Origin: Halomonas sp. CUBES01
GTDB lineage: Bacteria; Pseudomonadota; Gammaproteobacteria; Pseudomonadales; Halomonadaceae
Direction: 5' to 3'
NCBI RefSeq assembly: GCF_020991005.1
Contig: NZ_JAJLLW010000007.1
Location: 62,001-126,000 of the forward strand
DNA length: 64,000 nt
Shown here piece after piece: positions 30,432 to 38,581 of this stretch. The notes under the pieces are model-generated. The model was not told the DNA's origin. It ran no database searches and saw only the letters and a program-made list of their open reading frames with translations. The translations under genes were made by a program, and so were the position numbers. The number at the start of each line of letters is the position of its first letter. Within the stretch, counting starts at the first letter, position 1.

Positions 30432-31423
30432 CAGCATTCAGCGATTATCTCCCTGCCAGCCTGATAATGGTCGCCGTGGCCATCGTGGTCGACCTTATTA
30501 TCGGCGATCCGCGTTCATGGCCGCACCCGGTGGTGATCATCGGTCGTGGGATAAGCGTGCTGGACGCCCGCTGGAATCAGGGTGGCGACAAGTGTCGTCG
30601 GCGGTCGGGCTTTTTACTCACCGTAACGATCGTATCAGGCACTTTCTTTGTCGCCTGGTTGGCGCTTGCGCTGTTAACTGCGTTGCATCCCTGGTTGGGT
30701 ATCGTCGCCGAGATAGGGCTTCTCGCCACCACGCTTGCCATCAAAGGCCTCGCTGACGCAGGCCGTGCGATTGCCAAACCGCTTGCCCAGGGCGATCTGC
30801 CGGCGGCGCGTCGGGCACTGGCCATGGTGGTCGGCCGCGATACCGAGCAGCTTGACGAGGCGGAAATTACCCGTGGCGGCGTTGAAACCATCGCCGAAAA
30901 CACCGTAGATGGCATTACCGCGCCGCTGCTGTTTGCGTTGATCGGCGGGGCACCGCTGGCGTTGGCCTACAAGGCTATCAACACGCTGGACTCCATGGTG
31001 GGCTATCGCAATCAGCGTTATGCCGACTTCGGTTACGCCTCCGCCAAGCTGGACGATGTGGCCAACTGGCTGCCGGCGCGGTTAACGGTGCTTTGCCTGT
31101 GGTTGGCGGGCCTGCTGCTGAGTCTTGCAGGGTCGCGCCCCTTGCATTGGCAGGGCGCCCTGCACGCCACGTGTCGCGATGCGCCGCTTCATCCAAGTCC
31201 CAACGCTGGCTGGCCGGAGGCCATGATGGCAAGACTGCTGGGCGTGCAACTCGGCGGCACCAATGTTTATCAGGGCATTGCGTCTAATCGTGCGACGCTG
31301 GGCGAGCCGCTCGAGACGCTTCAGGTGGCGCATATCAACGCCTCCATTCGGCTGATGCATACCACATGGCTGCTGTTTGCCGTGATTGCGGCACTTGGAT
31401 TCATCGTCTGGGGGCTTTTATGA
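30428..31423 (+). CDS. cbiB: adenosylcobinamide-phosphate synthase
   Basis: 331-residue membrane enzyme (CbiB in Salmonella, CobD in Pseudomonas denitrificans) that attaches aminopropanol phosphate to adenosylcobyric acid. DLIIGDPRSWPHPVVIIG, TRGGVETIAENTVDGITAPL and AYKAINTLDSMVGYRN are conserved family blocks; several hydrophobic segments are evident. Overlaps cobT by 4 nt. Confidence 0.95.
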   Translation: MTAFSDYLPASLIMVAVAIVVDLIIGDPRSWPHPVVIIGRGISVLDARWNQGGDKCRRRSGFLLTVTIVSGTFFVAWLALALLTALHPWLGIVAEIGLLATTLAIKGLADAGRAIAKPLAQGDLPAARRALAMVVGRDTEQLDEAEITRGGVETIAENTVDGITAPLLFALIGGAPLALAYKAINTLDSMVGYRNQRYADFGYASAKLDDVANWLPARLTVLCLWLAGLLLSLAGSRPLHWQGALHATCRDAPLHPSPNAGWPEAMMARLLGVQLGGTNVYQGIASNRATLGEPLETLQVAHINASIRLMHTTWLLFAVIAALGFIVWGLL

Positions 31424-32511
31424 CCATGCCCGAATGGCCGAGCCACGGTGGCCAGGCAGAGGCCTTGCTGGAACGTTTCGCGCTGCCCGGCGATCATGTG
31501 GTTGACGATGTCAGCGCCAACTTGAACCCGCTGGGGCCGCCTGAGTGGGTCTCCGGCTGGTTGGCGGATCGTCTGGGCGGGCTGGGCCGCTACCCGGAGC
31601 CAAGCTACGCGACCGCCCGGCACGCCATTGCCGCTCATCACCAGCTACACCCAGACCAGGTGCTGCTGACCAACGGCGGCGCCGAGGCGATTTTTCTTGC
31701 CGCCGCGCTCCATGCCGGCAAGCGCGCGGCAGTGTTGGCCCCAAGCTTTGGCGAGTACGCCCGCGCCTGCGCGGCGCATCGGCTCCAGGTGACAAAAATC
31801 CCGCTATCCGCGCCGTCGTTTGCGCTTGACCAGGCAACGCTGCTCGAACACGCCGCTGACGCGGAGGTGGTGTTCCTGTGTCGCCCGAATAACCCGACCG
31901 GCACGTTAATAGATTGCTGTGTGATAGACGCCTTGCTGGCCGCGACCCTGGCCCGGGGGACGCAGGTAGTGGTCGATGAGGCGTTTATCGACATGGCGCT
32001 GGGAGCCGAGGCGCTAATGCCTCTGCTGGCGCGTTATCCCAACCTGATCCTGCTGCGCTCGATGACCAAGTTTTATACCCTGCCGGGCCTGCGCCTGGGT
32101 TACGTGCTGGCCTCGAGTGCGGTCATCGAGGCGTTGGCCAGGCACCAGCCGCCCTGGAGCGTCAATCACCTGGCCGCTGAGTTGGTCGAGCCGCTCTTGG
32201 ACGACCACGCGTTTGCAGACCGCACCCACGCCTGGCTCGCCACCGAGCAGCCGAGAATGTATCAAGCGTTATCAGCGCTGGGGCTGGACGTGGTGCCAAG
32301 CACTACCTGCTTTTTTCTTGCCCGCCCGGGTGAGGCACAGCGGCGGGGGGTGGATAGCGCGAGGCTGTTCGAGCGACTGCTGCGCGGCGGTATCCTGGCC
32401 CGCCACACCCACGGCTTTGCCGGGCTTGAGGGCAATTGGCTGAGGCTTGCGCTGCGCGACGAGTCGGGGAATACGCGACTGCTGGAGGGGCTACATGATT
32501 GTCTTCGTTAG
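31420..32511 (+). CDS. cobD: L-threonine-O-3-phosphate decarboxylase
   Basis: 363-residue PLP-dependent aminotransferase-fold enzyme (CobD in Salmonella, CobC in P. denitrificans) supplying aminopropanol phosphate to CbiB. DVSANLNPLGPP, LLTNGGAEAIFLAA, LCRPNNPTGTLID and the PLP-binding Lys in RSMTKFYTLPGLRLGY are present. Start ATG overlaps the cbiB stop (ATGA); a frame start at 31366 is inside cbiB and not supported. Confidence 0.93.
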   Translation: MTMPEWPSHGGQAEALLERFALPGDHVVDDVSANLNPLGPPEWVSGWLADRLGGLGRYPEPSYATARHAIAAHHQLHPDQVLLTNGGAEAIFLAAALHAGKRAAVLAPSFGEYARACAAHRLQVTKIPLSAPSFALDQATLLEHAADAEVVFLCRPNNPTGTLIDCCVIDALLAATLARGTQVVVDEAFIDMALGAEALMPLLARYPNLILLRSMTKFYTLPGLRLGYVLASSAVIEALARHQPPWSVNHLAAELVEPLLDDHAFADRTHAWLATEQPRMYQALSALGLDVVPSTTCFFLARPGEAQRRGVDSARLFERLLRGGILARHTHGFAGLEGNWLRLALRDESGNTRLLEGLHDCLR

Positions 32512-33031
32512 CGGCGGGGCGCGCAGCGGCAAGAGCGACGTGGCGGAACAGTGCGTTAAGCGGCTGTCGGCGGAAAAGCCGCGCTACTATATCGCCACGG
32601 CGAGCGTTTACGATGGCGAGATGGCCGATCGGGTTGCCCGCCACCAGGCATCCCGGGGCGCGCAGTGGCAGACGCTTGAAGCGCCATTAGCCATTGATCG
32701 GGCCGTGGCCCAGGTGACCGATGGCCACGGGGCTCTGCTGGATTGCCTGACGCTGTGGGCAAGCCAGGTACTTTACGCAAGCGACCTCAGCGAGGAGGCC
32801 GGCATGGCGCTGTTGGCCAGCACGCTGCGCGATGCTCGCGTGCGGGGCGTCAGCCTGGTGGTGGTATCCAACGATATCAACGAAGACCTGCTAACCGACA
32901 ACGCCGAAACATGGCGCTATGTGGCGTTCTTGCAGCGGCTGCACGTTCAACTGGCCGCTGAAGCGGATTCGGTGCTGGAGGTGGTGGCGGGCCGCGCCGT
33001 CGAATGGAAAATGGCCAAGGAGCCGCAATGA
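32495..33031 (+). CDS. cobU: adenosylcobinamide kinase / adenosylcobinamide-phosphate guanylyltransferase
   Basis: 178 residues, standard for CobU. P-loop VSGGARSGKSD at the N-terminus, the segment with the guanylylated His (RVARHQASRGAQWQTLEAP), DCLTLWASQVL, and a variant of the conserved C-terminal block (VVSNDINEDLLTDNAE). In this copy the usual NEVGxGIVP motif is poorly kept; a second gene at 34346-34774 carries that motif instead. ATG behind GGAGGGG, overlapping cobD by 17 nt. Confidence 0.93.
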   Translation: MIVFVSGGARSGKSDVAEQCVKRLSAEKPRYYIATASVYDGEMADRVARHQASRGAQWQTLEAPLAIDRAVAQVTDGHGALLDCLTLWASQVLYASDLSEEAGMALLASTLRDARVRGVSLVVVSNDINEDLLTDNAETWRYVAFLQRLHVQLAAEADSVLEVVAGRAVEWKMAKEPQ

Positions 33032-33804
33032 AAGACGTACTGTTTGGCGGCTTGTTGGCGCTGCAGTTTTTGACCCGCCTGCCGATGCCGGTGGCCTGCC
33101 CGTGGACGCCGGCAACGCGACGCTGGGCGGTGCGCGCTTATTCGCTGGTGGGGCTGGCGATGGGCGCTGCGCTCGCGCTTGCCGCGCACGGGCTCGTCGC
33201 GCTGGCCACGCCGACGCCGATCATCGCGCTGATCCTGCTGAGTTTATGGGTAGCAATATCAGGTGGCTTGCACCTCGATGGCGTGATGGATCTGGCTGAT
33301 GCGATGGGCAGCAATCAACCCCTGGCGCGGCGTTGGGAAATTCTCAAGGATTCACAGATTGGCAGTTTCGCCATGCTGGCGCTTATTTTCCTGTTGGCGT
33401 GGAAAGGCATGCTGCTCTGGGCATTTGTTCATTACCAGGCGCCGCTCTGGTGGCTGGTCGTACTGCCTGCCCTGGGCCGCTGGGCAGGCGTGGCGTTGCT
33501 GACGCTTGCGCCCTGCGCTCAGCCACAAGGCCTGGCGTGGAGCTGGCAGCAGTCGCTACGCCCGCGCGAGGTGGCGCTTGCCCTGGTGCCCCTCGCGCCA
33601 ATGGCTCTGGTTTATCCAGCGCTCATTGGCTGGCTGGCGGTCGTCGCGCTGTTCGTGGCGGCGGCGCGGTGGGCGCTGGTACGTTCATTTAACGGCATTA
33701 ACGGCGATATGGTCGGTGCCACCATTGAAGGAGGGGAGCTTTGGCTACTGGTCATGATGTGGAGCTGGTGGCAGTTCGCCACGGTATCACCGCCTGGAAT
33801 CTAG
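33028..33804 (+). CDS. cobS: adenosylcobinamide-GDP ribazoletransferase
   Basis: 258-residue polytopic membrane enzyme joining adenosylcobinamide-GDP and alpha-ribazole. ALQFLTRLPMP at the N-terminus, the Asp-rich GGLHLDGVMDLADAMG motif and RSFNGINGDMVGATIE near the C-terminus are characteristic. AAGGAG precedes the ATG at 33028, which overlaps the cobU stop as ATGA. Confidence 0.95.
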   Translation: MKDVLFGGLLALQFLTRLPMPVACPWTPATRRWAVRAYSLVGLAMGAALALAAHGLVALATPTPIIALILLSLWVAISGGLHLDGVMDLADAMGSNQPLARRWEILKDSQIGSFAMLALIFLLAWKGMLLWAFVHYQAPLWWLVVLPALGRWAGVALLTLAPCAQPQGLAWSWQQSLRPREVALALVPLAPMALVYPALIGWLAVVALFVAAARWALVRSFNGINGDMVGATIEGGELWLLVMMWSWWQFATVSPPGI

Positions 33805-34394
33805 AGCGTCGCTACCAGGGGCAGCGCGATATCCCGCTGCTATTACCTGAAGCGGAAGAAGGGCTGATGGCGCTTCGTGAGGCCCTGGTGGATGAGCGTT
33901 TCGATGCCATCTACACAAGCGACCTGAACCGCTGCCAGCAAACGCTGGAGTGGTCCCAGGCCGCCAAGCCCGGTATTCCGGTACACCTGGAGTCGCGCCT
34001 GCGTGAACTGGACTTCGGCGACTACGAAGGTAAGGTCTACGACGAGTTGAAAGACCTGCCGCACTACCGCGCCTGGGTGGATAGCGTCGGCGAGCTGCAA
34101 ATCCCCGGCGGCGAGTCGGCGGCGCAGCTGCGTGAACGGCTGGAAGCCTGGCTTCAGGCCCTGGCCGGGCAGGCCCAGCAGGAAGGTTATAAAAAAGTGC
34201 TGGTGGTTACCCACGGCGGGGTGATTCGTGAATTGCGCCGCCGCTTTGAAACCATCGACTTCTGGCAGGGCACGGTGCACCAGGCGCAAGGCAGGCGCTG
34301 GCAGCTTATTTATCAGCAAGACGACCATGGACAAGGGGAATGGCAATGCAGCTGTTCATCGGCGGTGCCCGCGCCGGCAAGCACGACGCCGTAG
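33741..34394 (+). CDS. cobC: alpha-ribazole phosphatase, histidine phosphatase family
   Basis: 217-residue phosphoglycerate-mutase-like enzyme with catalytic VRHGITAWN and VVTHGGVIREL. It dephosphorylates alpha-ribazole phosphate or cobalamin phosphate. A TTG start at 33741, behind a strong GAAGGAGGGG, gives the full RHG region and overlaps cobS by 64 nt; no ATG fits. The last 16 codons overlap the next gene and look like low-conservation tail. Confidence 0.85.
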   Translation: MATGHDVELVAVRHGITAWNLERRYQGQRDIPLLLPEAEEGLMALREALVDERFDAIYTSDLNRCQQTLEWSQAAKPGIPVHLESRLRELDFGDYEGKVYDELKDLPHYRAWVDSVGELQIPGGESAAQLRERLEAWLQALAGQAQQEGYKKVLVVTHGGVIRELRRRFETIDFWQGTVHQAQGRRWQLIYQQDDHGQGEWQCSCSSAVPAPASTTP

Positions 34395-34774
34395 CCGCGC
34401 GTTTTCCCCAGGCGACCTGGTGGCGACTGACGCCCGGCCAGCGGCTTATATCAGCCGCCGATGGGCTGGCGGAGGGCACGCCGCTGGTCGTTCACAGTGT
34501 GTTCGACTGGCTGGCGGCGTCTGTCGATCCGTTGCAAGACGATGACGAGACGCGCCGCCAATGGCAAGACGATCTGAAGTGCCTGAGGCACGCGGCGCAA
34601 ACGAACGACGCCGCGCTGGTGATGATCGTCAACGAGATTGGCCGGGGCATCGTGCCCATGGATCGCGAGGCGCGCCGTCTGCGCGACCTCAATGGCTGGT
34701 TCTGCCAGGACGCCGCCGCCCAATCTGACCAGGCCTGGTATGTGCGTCATGGGTTGGTGATGGCGATCAAGTAA
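34346..34774 (+). CDS. CobU-like protein, degenerate second copy
   Basis: 142 residues resembling CobU ends without its middle. The N-terminal LFIGGARAGKHDA is P-loop-like but has His where Ser/Thr is needed after GK. The guanylylated-His segment and the DCLTLW block are missing. The C-terminal IVNEIGRGIVPMDREARRLRDLNGW block is well kept, better than in the full CobU upstream. ATG at 34346 is 7 nt after AGGGG (34340 is possible). It overlaps cobC by 49 nt and ends the cobT operon. It may be a regulatory or partner protein of CobU. Confidence 0.75.
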   Translation: MQLFIGGARAGKHDAVAARFPQATWWRLTPGQRLISAADGLAEGTPLVVHSVFDWLAASVDPLQDDDETRRQWQDDLKCLRHAAQTNDAALVMIVNEIGRGIVPMDREARRLRDLNGWFCQDAAAQSDQAWYVRHGLVMAIK

Positions 34775-34778
34775 TCAG

Positions 34779-35396
34779 CTACGCTTGTCGCCGCCAACGC
34801 TGCCCGCCGATCATCAGCAGATGCACCGGCAGGTAGACCACCGCCGGCCATATCAGCATCAGCAGGAATAGATACAGCAGTGGGTCGAGGCTGTCCTGGG
34901 GTTGGCCGAAGGGGCCGTGAACCCAGTTGATATTGCGTTCGGCCTCGGTGAGCAGGTAGCTCAACGCCACCACTACCCAGGTCAGCAGGGTTTGCCATCG
35001 CAGGGCGCGACGCGAATAACCCAGCTTGGCGACGCCGATGCCGGCCACCAGTGGCAGCACCACATGGTAGAGCGACATGGCCTTTGCCATGGTGGGGTGC
35101 TCCGTGTCGAACATGTATTCGGTGCCGCCGATGGGATGCACGCCAGTCAGCGCCGCCGTAGTGACGTCCAGGCTCCACAAACTACCGACCATTGCCACCG
35201 CCAACCACTGCATCGACATCAGCGTGCGCTGCTCCCTCCACATCGCCGCCAGCAGTAGAAAACTCGCCACATTGCATAGCCAGAAGAAGTTCTGCGCCCC
35301 CAGCAGCACTACGTAGCTCGGCGCCCAGATCAGTATCCACAGCGTAAAGGCCAGCTTTAGCCAACGCGGCACAACGGCTGCCGAAGAATCGGCCAT
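34779..35396 (-). CDS. hypothetical multi-spanning membrane protein
   Basis: 205 residues with about six hydrophobic segments (for example LAFTLWILIWAPSYVVLLGA and LYLFLLMLIWPAVVYLPVHLLM). A conserved-looking loop HPIGGTEYMFDTEHPTMAKAM lies mid-protein. I do not recognise the family. AAGGAG sits at proper distance before the ATG. Convergent with the cobU-like gene (4 nt apart) and divergent from the riboswitch-btuB unit. No function can be assigned. Confidence 0.7.
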   Translation of the reverse strand: MADSSAAVVPRWLKLAFTLWILIWAPSYVVLLGAQNFFWLCNVASFLLLAAMWREQRTLMSMQWLAVAMVGSLWSLDVTTAALTGVHPIGGTEYMFDTEHPTMAKAMSLYHVVLPLVAGIGVAKLGYSRRALRWQTLLTWVVVALSYLLTEAERNINWVHGPFGQPQDSLDPLLYLFLLMLIWPAVVYLPVHLLMIGGQRWRRQA

Positions 35397-35446
35397 CAGC
35401 GTCTCCTTGTCGGTGGGGTGGCTTTACTCTAGCAGCTCATCGTCAA

Positions 35447-35475
35447 TTGACCTCCCCACAGCAACTTGCTAGCTT
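35447..35475 (+). promoter_or_regulatory. candidate sigma-70 promoter of the riboswitch-btuB transcript
   Basis: TTGACC (35447-35452), a 17-nt spacer, and TAGCTT (35470-35475). Transcription would begin near 35483, just ahead of the first riboswitch helix, which makes the placement sensible although the -10 is weak. Confidence 0.45.
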
Positions 35476-35485
35476 ACGCGCACTC

Positions 35486-35676
35486 TCAGGTGCCCTCAGC
35501 GAACCGCGCTGAGGGTGAAACGGGAAGCTGGTGAACGCCTAGCGTAAGCCCAGCGCTGCCCCCGCAACGGTGATCGAGACAAGAACGGCCATTTGCCACT
35601 GTGCCCAGCACGGGAAGGCGGTCGTTCGGAAAAGGGCCATCTGCCATTTTCGCTCGTCAGCCCGGAGACCGGCCCG
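35486..35676 (+). promoter_or_regulatory. cobalamin riboswitch
   Basis: Ordered cobalamin-aptamer elements: GGTGCCC at about 35489, GGGTGAAACGGGAAGCTGGTG at 35513-35533, the GCTGCCCCCGCAACGG core around 35555-35570, GCCACTG (35595-35601), CGGGAAGGCGG (35611-35621), and the closing B12 box GTCAGCCCGGAGACCGGCC (35656-35674). It is the leader of btuB, so adenosylcobalamin would shut down uptake. The ~160 nt between aptamer and btuB form the expression platform. Confidence 0.95.
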
Positions 35677-35797
35677 AGAGCATGGTTGTGAATCCAACCA
35701 ATACATGCCAAGCGCGGTGGGCGCTCCCGGGGCAGTTATCGGCGTATTTCCATCGCGCGCGACTTCCTTGCAAGGCCGCCCCTTGGCCCTAAAAACA

Positions 35798-35819
35798 CGC
35801 TGTGCGGGTGAGCACAGCG
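35798..35819 (+). promoter_or_regulatory. hairpin next to the btuB ribosome-binding site
   Basis: CGCTGTGC/GCACAGCG with a 6-nt loop ends a few bases before AAGGA (35822-35826) and the btuB ATG. There is no T-tract, so translation control by masking the Shine-Dalgarno is more likely than termination. Confidence 0.5.
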
Positions 35820-35835
35820 CGCAAGGAAAATCCTC

Positions 35836-37662
35836 ATGTCCTACCGTTTGCATACCGGTGCCGCCATGGCAACGCTCAGCCTGGCGGCGCTGCCTCTCGC
35901 TGTTCACGCCCAGGGCGCTGATACGAATCCCGGTGCGGCCGCGCTTGACCCGGTTGTCGTCACGGCCGCCCTCGCGCCGCAAACCGCCAATGAAAGCCTG
36001 TCGTCGGTGACCGTCCTTGACGAAGCCACGCTACGCCGCAAGGATCCGACCAGCCTGACCGATTTATTCCGCGGCCAGCCCGGGGTGGATGTTTCTACCA
36101 ACGGTAGCTTTGGTAAAAACAGCAGTGTTTATCTTCGCGGCACTGGCAGCGGGCAGAACGTTTTACTCATAGATGGCATTCGTCTGCGTTCGGCGACGAC
36201 GGGCAGTGCCGCTTTTCAATACCTTGACCCGCGTATGTTCGACCGCGCCGAAATCGTGCGGGGCCCACGCGGGAGTCTTTATGGTGCCGATGCGGTCGGC
36301 GGGGTCATCCAGCTGTTTACCCCTGAAGGGGAAGAAGAAGGCCCGCAACCGCGCTTTTCGATAGGCGGTGGCTCGTTCGATATCCAGCGCTTGAGCGCCG
36401 GTATTAGCGGCCGCGAAGGCGGCACGCGCTACAGCTTTGCGAGCAGCCACTTCAATACCGATGGCCAGCCCATTCGCCGTGGCGGTGACAATAAAGGCTA
36501 CGACAACACCTCGGCGCTCGCCAGGGTGTCGCATACCTTCGAGGAGGGGACTGAAATCGGCGTGCTGGCGCTGCGCGCACGCGGCAATAACGAGTACGAT
36601 GATGGCGAGAATGATTTTGTTCAGCAGGTCGCGGGTATTTACGGCGAGCTTGCCATCATGGACAACTGGCGAAGCCGCCTGACGCTCAGTGAATCACGCG
36701 ACGAGAGCGACAATGTGGCCGACTTCGGCGACTCGGTCTTCAACACCAGGGTGCGCACCGCTCGCTGGGAAAATACGTTTTCCTACGGTGCCCATGAGCT
36801 TATTGCCGGCGCTGAATACCAGCATGACAGCATCGGCGGCAGCGATACGGGGTTTGGTAGCTACGCCGAGGAAGCGCGAGATAACCGGGCGGTCTTTACC
36901 CAGGGGCTGTTGGATTTTGCTCCGCTTACGCTGCAAGCCAGCGTGCGATTGGATGATAACGAGGCCTACGGCGATGAGGTCACCGGCAGTCTAGCGGCTG
37001 GCTATGCCATTGATGATGTTCATACGCTGCGGGCAAGCTATGGGACGGCGTTCAAGGCCCCCACCTTCAACCAGCTCTATTACCCGGGGTTCAGCAACCC
37101 AGCGCTTGAGCCGGAAAGTTCGGCGACTGGCGAAGTGGGACTGCGTGCTCAATACACTCGTTGGTACTGGGATTTAGCCCTCTATCAGTCGGACATTGAT
37201 AACCTGATTATCAACGTCGATACGGCGGGGGACGGCTTTGTCGATACCCCGCAAAACGTGGAAAATGCCCGTATTCGCGGGGCTGAGCTATCCAGCGGTA
37301 TTGAACTGGACGCCTGGACCCTTCAAGCGGCGTTGACCTACACCGATCCTGAAAATCGTGACACCGGCAACCGTCTGCGTCGGCGTGCCAGCGAAAGTCT
37401 GCGCCTGGATATCGACCGTGAACTGGGCGACTGGACGCTGGGCGGCTCACTGGTCGCCCAGAATCACCGTTACGAAGATGCCGACAATGCAACGCGTCTC
37501 GGCGGGTATGGTCTGGTGAATCTGCGCGCTGGCTGGGCGTTTGCGCCGATGTGGACGGCGCGGTTAACCGTCGACAATGCCTTTGATAAAACGTATGAAA
37601 CAGCGGCTGACTACATCAATGCCGGTCGAGCGGCGTTCCTCAGTGTTCACTTTGCCCAGTAA
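35836..37662 (+). CDS. btuB: TonB-dependent vitamin B12 receptor BtuB
   Basis: 608-residue outer-membrane receptor, the usual BtuB size. Signal peptide to about residue 25 (PLAVHA). TonB box DPVVVTA follows near residue 38. The plug domain has LFRGQPGVDVS, VYLRGTGSGQNVLLIDGIRL and RGPRGSLYGADAVGGVI. A 22-strand barrel is implied by the remaining length. Imports cobalamin or corrinoids. Under riboswitch control and first of btuBFCD. Confidence 0.93.
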   Translation: MSYRLHTGAAMATLSLAALPLAVHAQGADTNPGAAALDPVVVTAALAPQTANESLSSVTVLDEATLRRKDPTSLTDLFRGQPGVDVSTNGSFGKNSSVYLRGTGSGQNVLLIDGIRLRSATTGSAAFQYLDPRMFDRAEIVRGPRGSLYGADAVGGVIQLFTPEGEEEGPQPRFSIGGGSFDIQRLSAGISGREGGTRYSFASSHFNTDGQPIRRGGDNKGYDNTSALARVSHTFEEGTEIGVLALRARGNNEYDDGENDFVQQVAGIYGELAIMDNWRSRLTLSESRDESDNVADFGDSVFNTRVRTARWENTFSYGAHELIAGAEYQHDSIGGSDTGFGSYAEEARDNRAVFTQGLLDFAPLTLQASVRLDDNEAYGDEVTGSLAAGYAIDDVHTLRASYGTAFKAPTFNQLYYPGFSNPALEPESSATGEVGLRAQYTRWYWDLALYQSDIDNLIINVDTAGDGFVDTPQNVENARIRGAELSSGIELDAWTLQAALTYTDPENRDTGNRLRRRASESLRLDIDRELGDWTLGGSLVAQNHRYEDADNATRLGGYGLVNLRAGWAFAPMWTARLTVDNAFDKTYETAADYINAGRAAFLSVHFAQ

Positions 37663-38569
37663 CGTCGCCAGGCGGATCCGCTGGGCCTTGTGCCCCGCGC
37701 TGCTGTCGGTCGCCACTCTAGCCGCAGCCGAGACCGTGCCGGGTACCCACTCGCGCTGCGTGATCGATGACCGCGACCGGGAAGTCTGCCTGCATGCGGC
37801 TGCCCAGCGGATTGCCACGCTATCGCCCGGCGCCACCGAGCTGGCCTTCGCGGCCGGCGCCGGCGACCAGGTCGTGGCGGTGGTCGACTACAGTGATTAT
37901 CCCCACGAGGCGCTTGAGATACCTTCCGTTGGCAGCCATACCCGCGTTGATCTCGAAGCGCTGGTGGCGCTATCGCCCGACCTGGTCATCGGCTGGACTA
38001 CCGGCAACCCGCCCGAACAGCTGGAAACGCTCGCTTCACTGGGCATGCCGGTGTTTTATATCGAACCTCGCGGGGTCGACGGCGTGGCGAGCGTGATCGA
38101 GCGGCTGGCGCGGCTGGCGGGTACCGAAGCAACGGGGCAAAACGTTGCCGATGCATTTCGCGAGGGGATGGCAGACCTGGAGAATCGCTACCGGGATCGT
38201 GACGCCGTATCGACGTTCTACCAGGTGTGGGACGAGCCCTTGATGAGCATCAACGATGAACACCTGATTGGTCAGGTGGTGCGGTTGTGTGGTGGCACCA
38301 ACGCGTTCGGCGAGCAGCAGCGACTGGTGCCGCGCTTGGATGATGAAGCGGTGCTCGCTGCCAACCCCGAGGTGATCATTGCCGGGGGTATGGGCGAGGA
38401 AAACCGCGACTGGTTGACTCATTGGGAGCAGTACACCGAGCTGGAAGCGGTCGCTCAGGGCAACCTGTTCTTTGTGCCGCCTTCGCTCATTCAGCGGCCC
38501 ACGCCCCGCCTACTGGAGGGCGCAGCGCTGCTCTGCGAAAAACTTGAGACCGCCCGTGAGCGGCGCTAA
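37619..38569 (+). CDS. btuF: cobalamin-binding periplasmic protein BtuF
   Basis: About 316 residues. A signal sequence (RRIRWALCPALLSVATLAAA) precedes a BtuF-like domain: IATLSPGATELAFAAGAG, VVDYSDYP and IPSVGSHTRVDLEALVALSPDLVIG. The start is uncertain: ATG 37577, 37595, 37619 and GTG 37643 are in frame, all overlapping the btuB 3' end; 37619 gives a reasonable leader. Delivers B12 to the BtuC-BtuD importer that follows. Confidence 0.88.
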   Translation: MPVERRSSVFTLPSNVARRIRWALCPALLSVATLAAAETVPGTHSRCVIDDRDREVCLHAAAQRIATLSPGATELAFAAGAGDQVVAVVDYSDYPHEALEIPSVGSHTRVDLEALVALSPDLVIGWTTGNPPEQLETLASLGMPVFYIEPRGVDGVASVIERLARLAGTEATGQNVADAFREGMADLENRYRDRDAVSTFYQVWDEPLMSINDEHLIGQVVRLCGGTNAFGEQQRLVPRLDDEAVLAANPEVIIAGGMGEENRDWLTHWEQYTELEAVAQGNLFFVPPSLIQRPTPRLLEGAALLCEKLETARERR

Positions 38570-38581
38570 CCCAGGGTGTCT

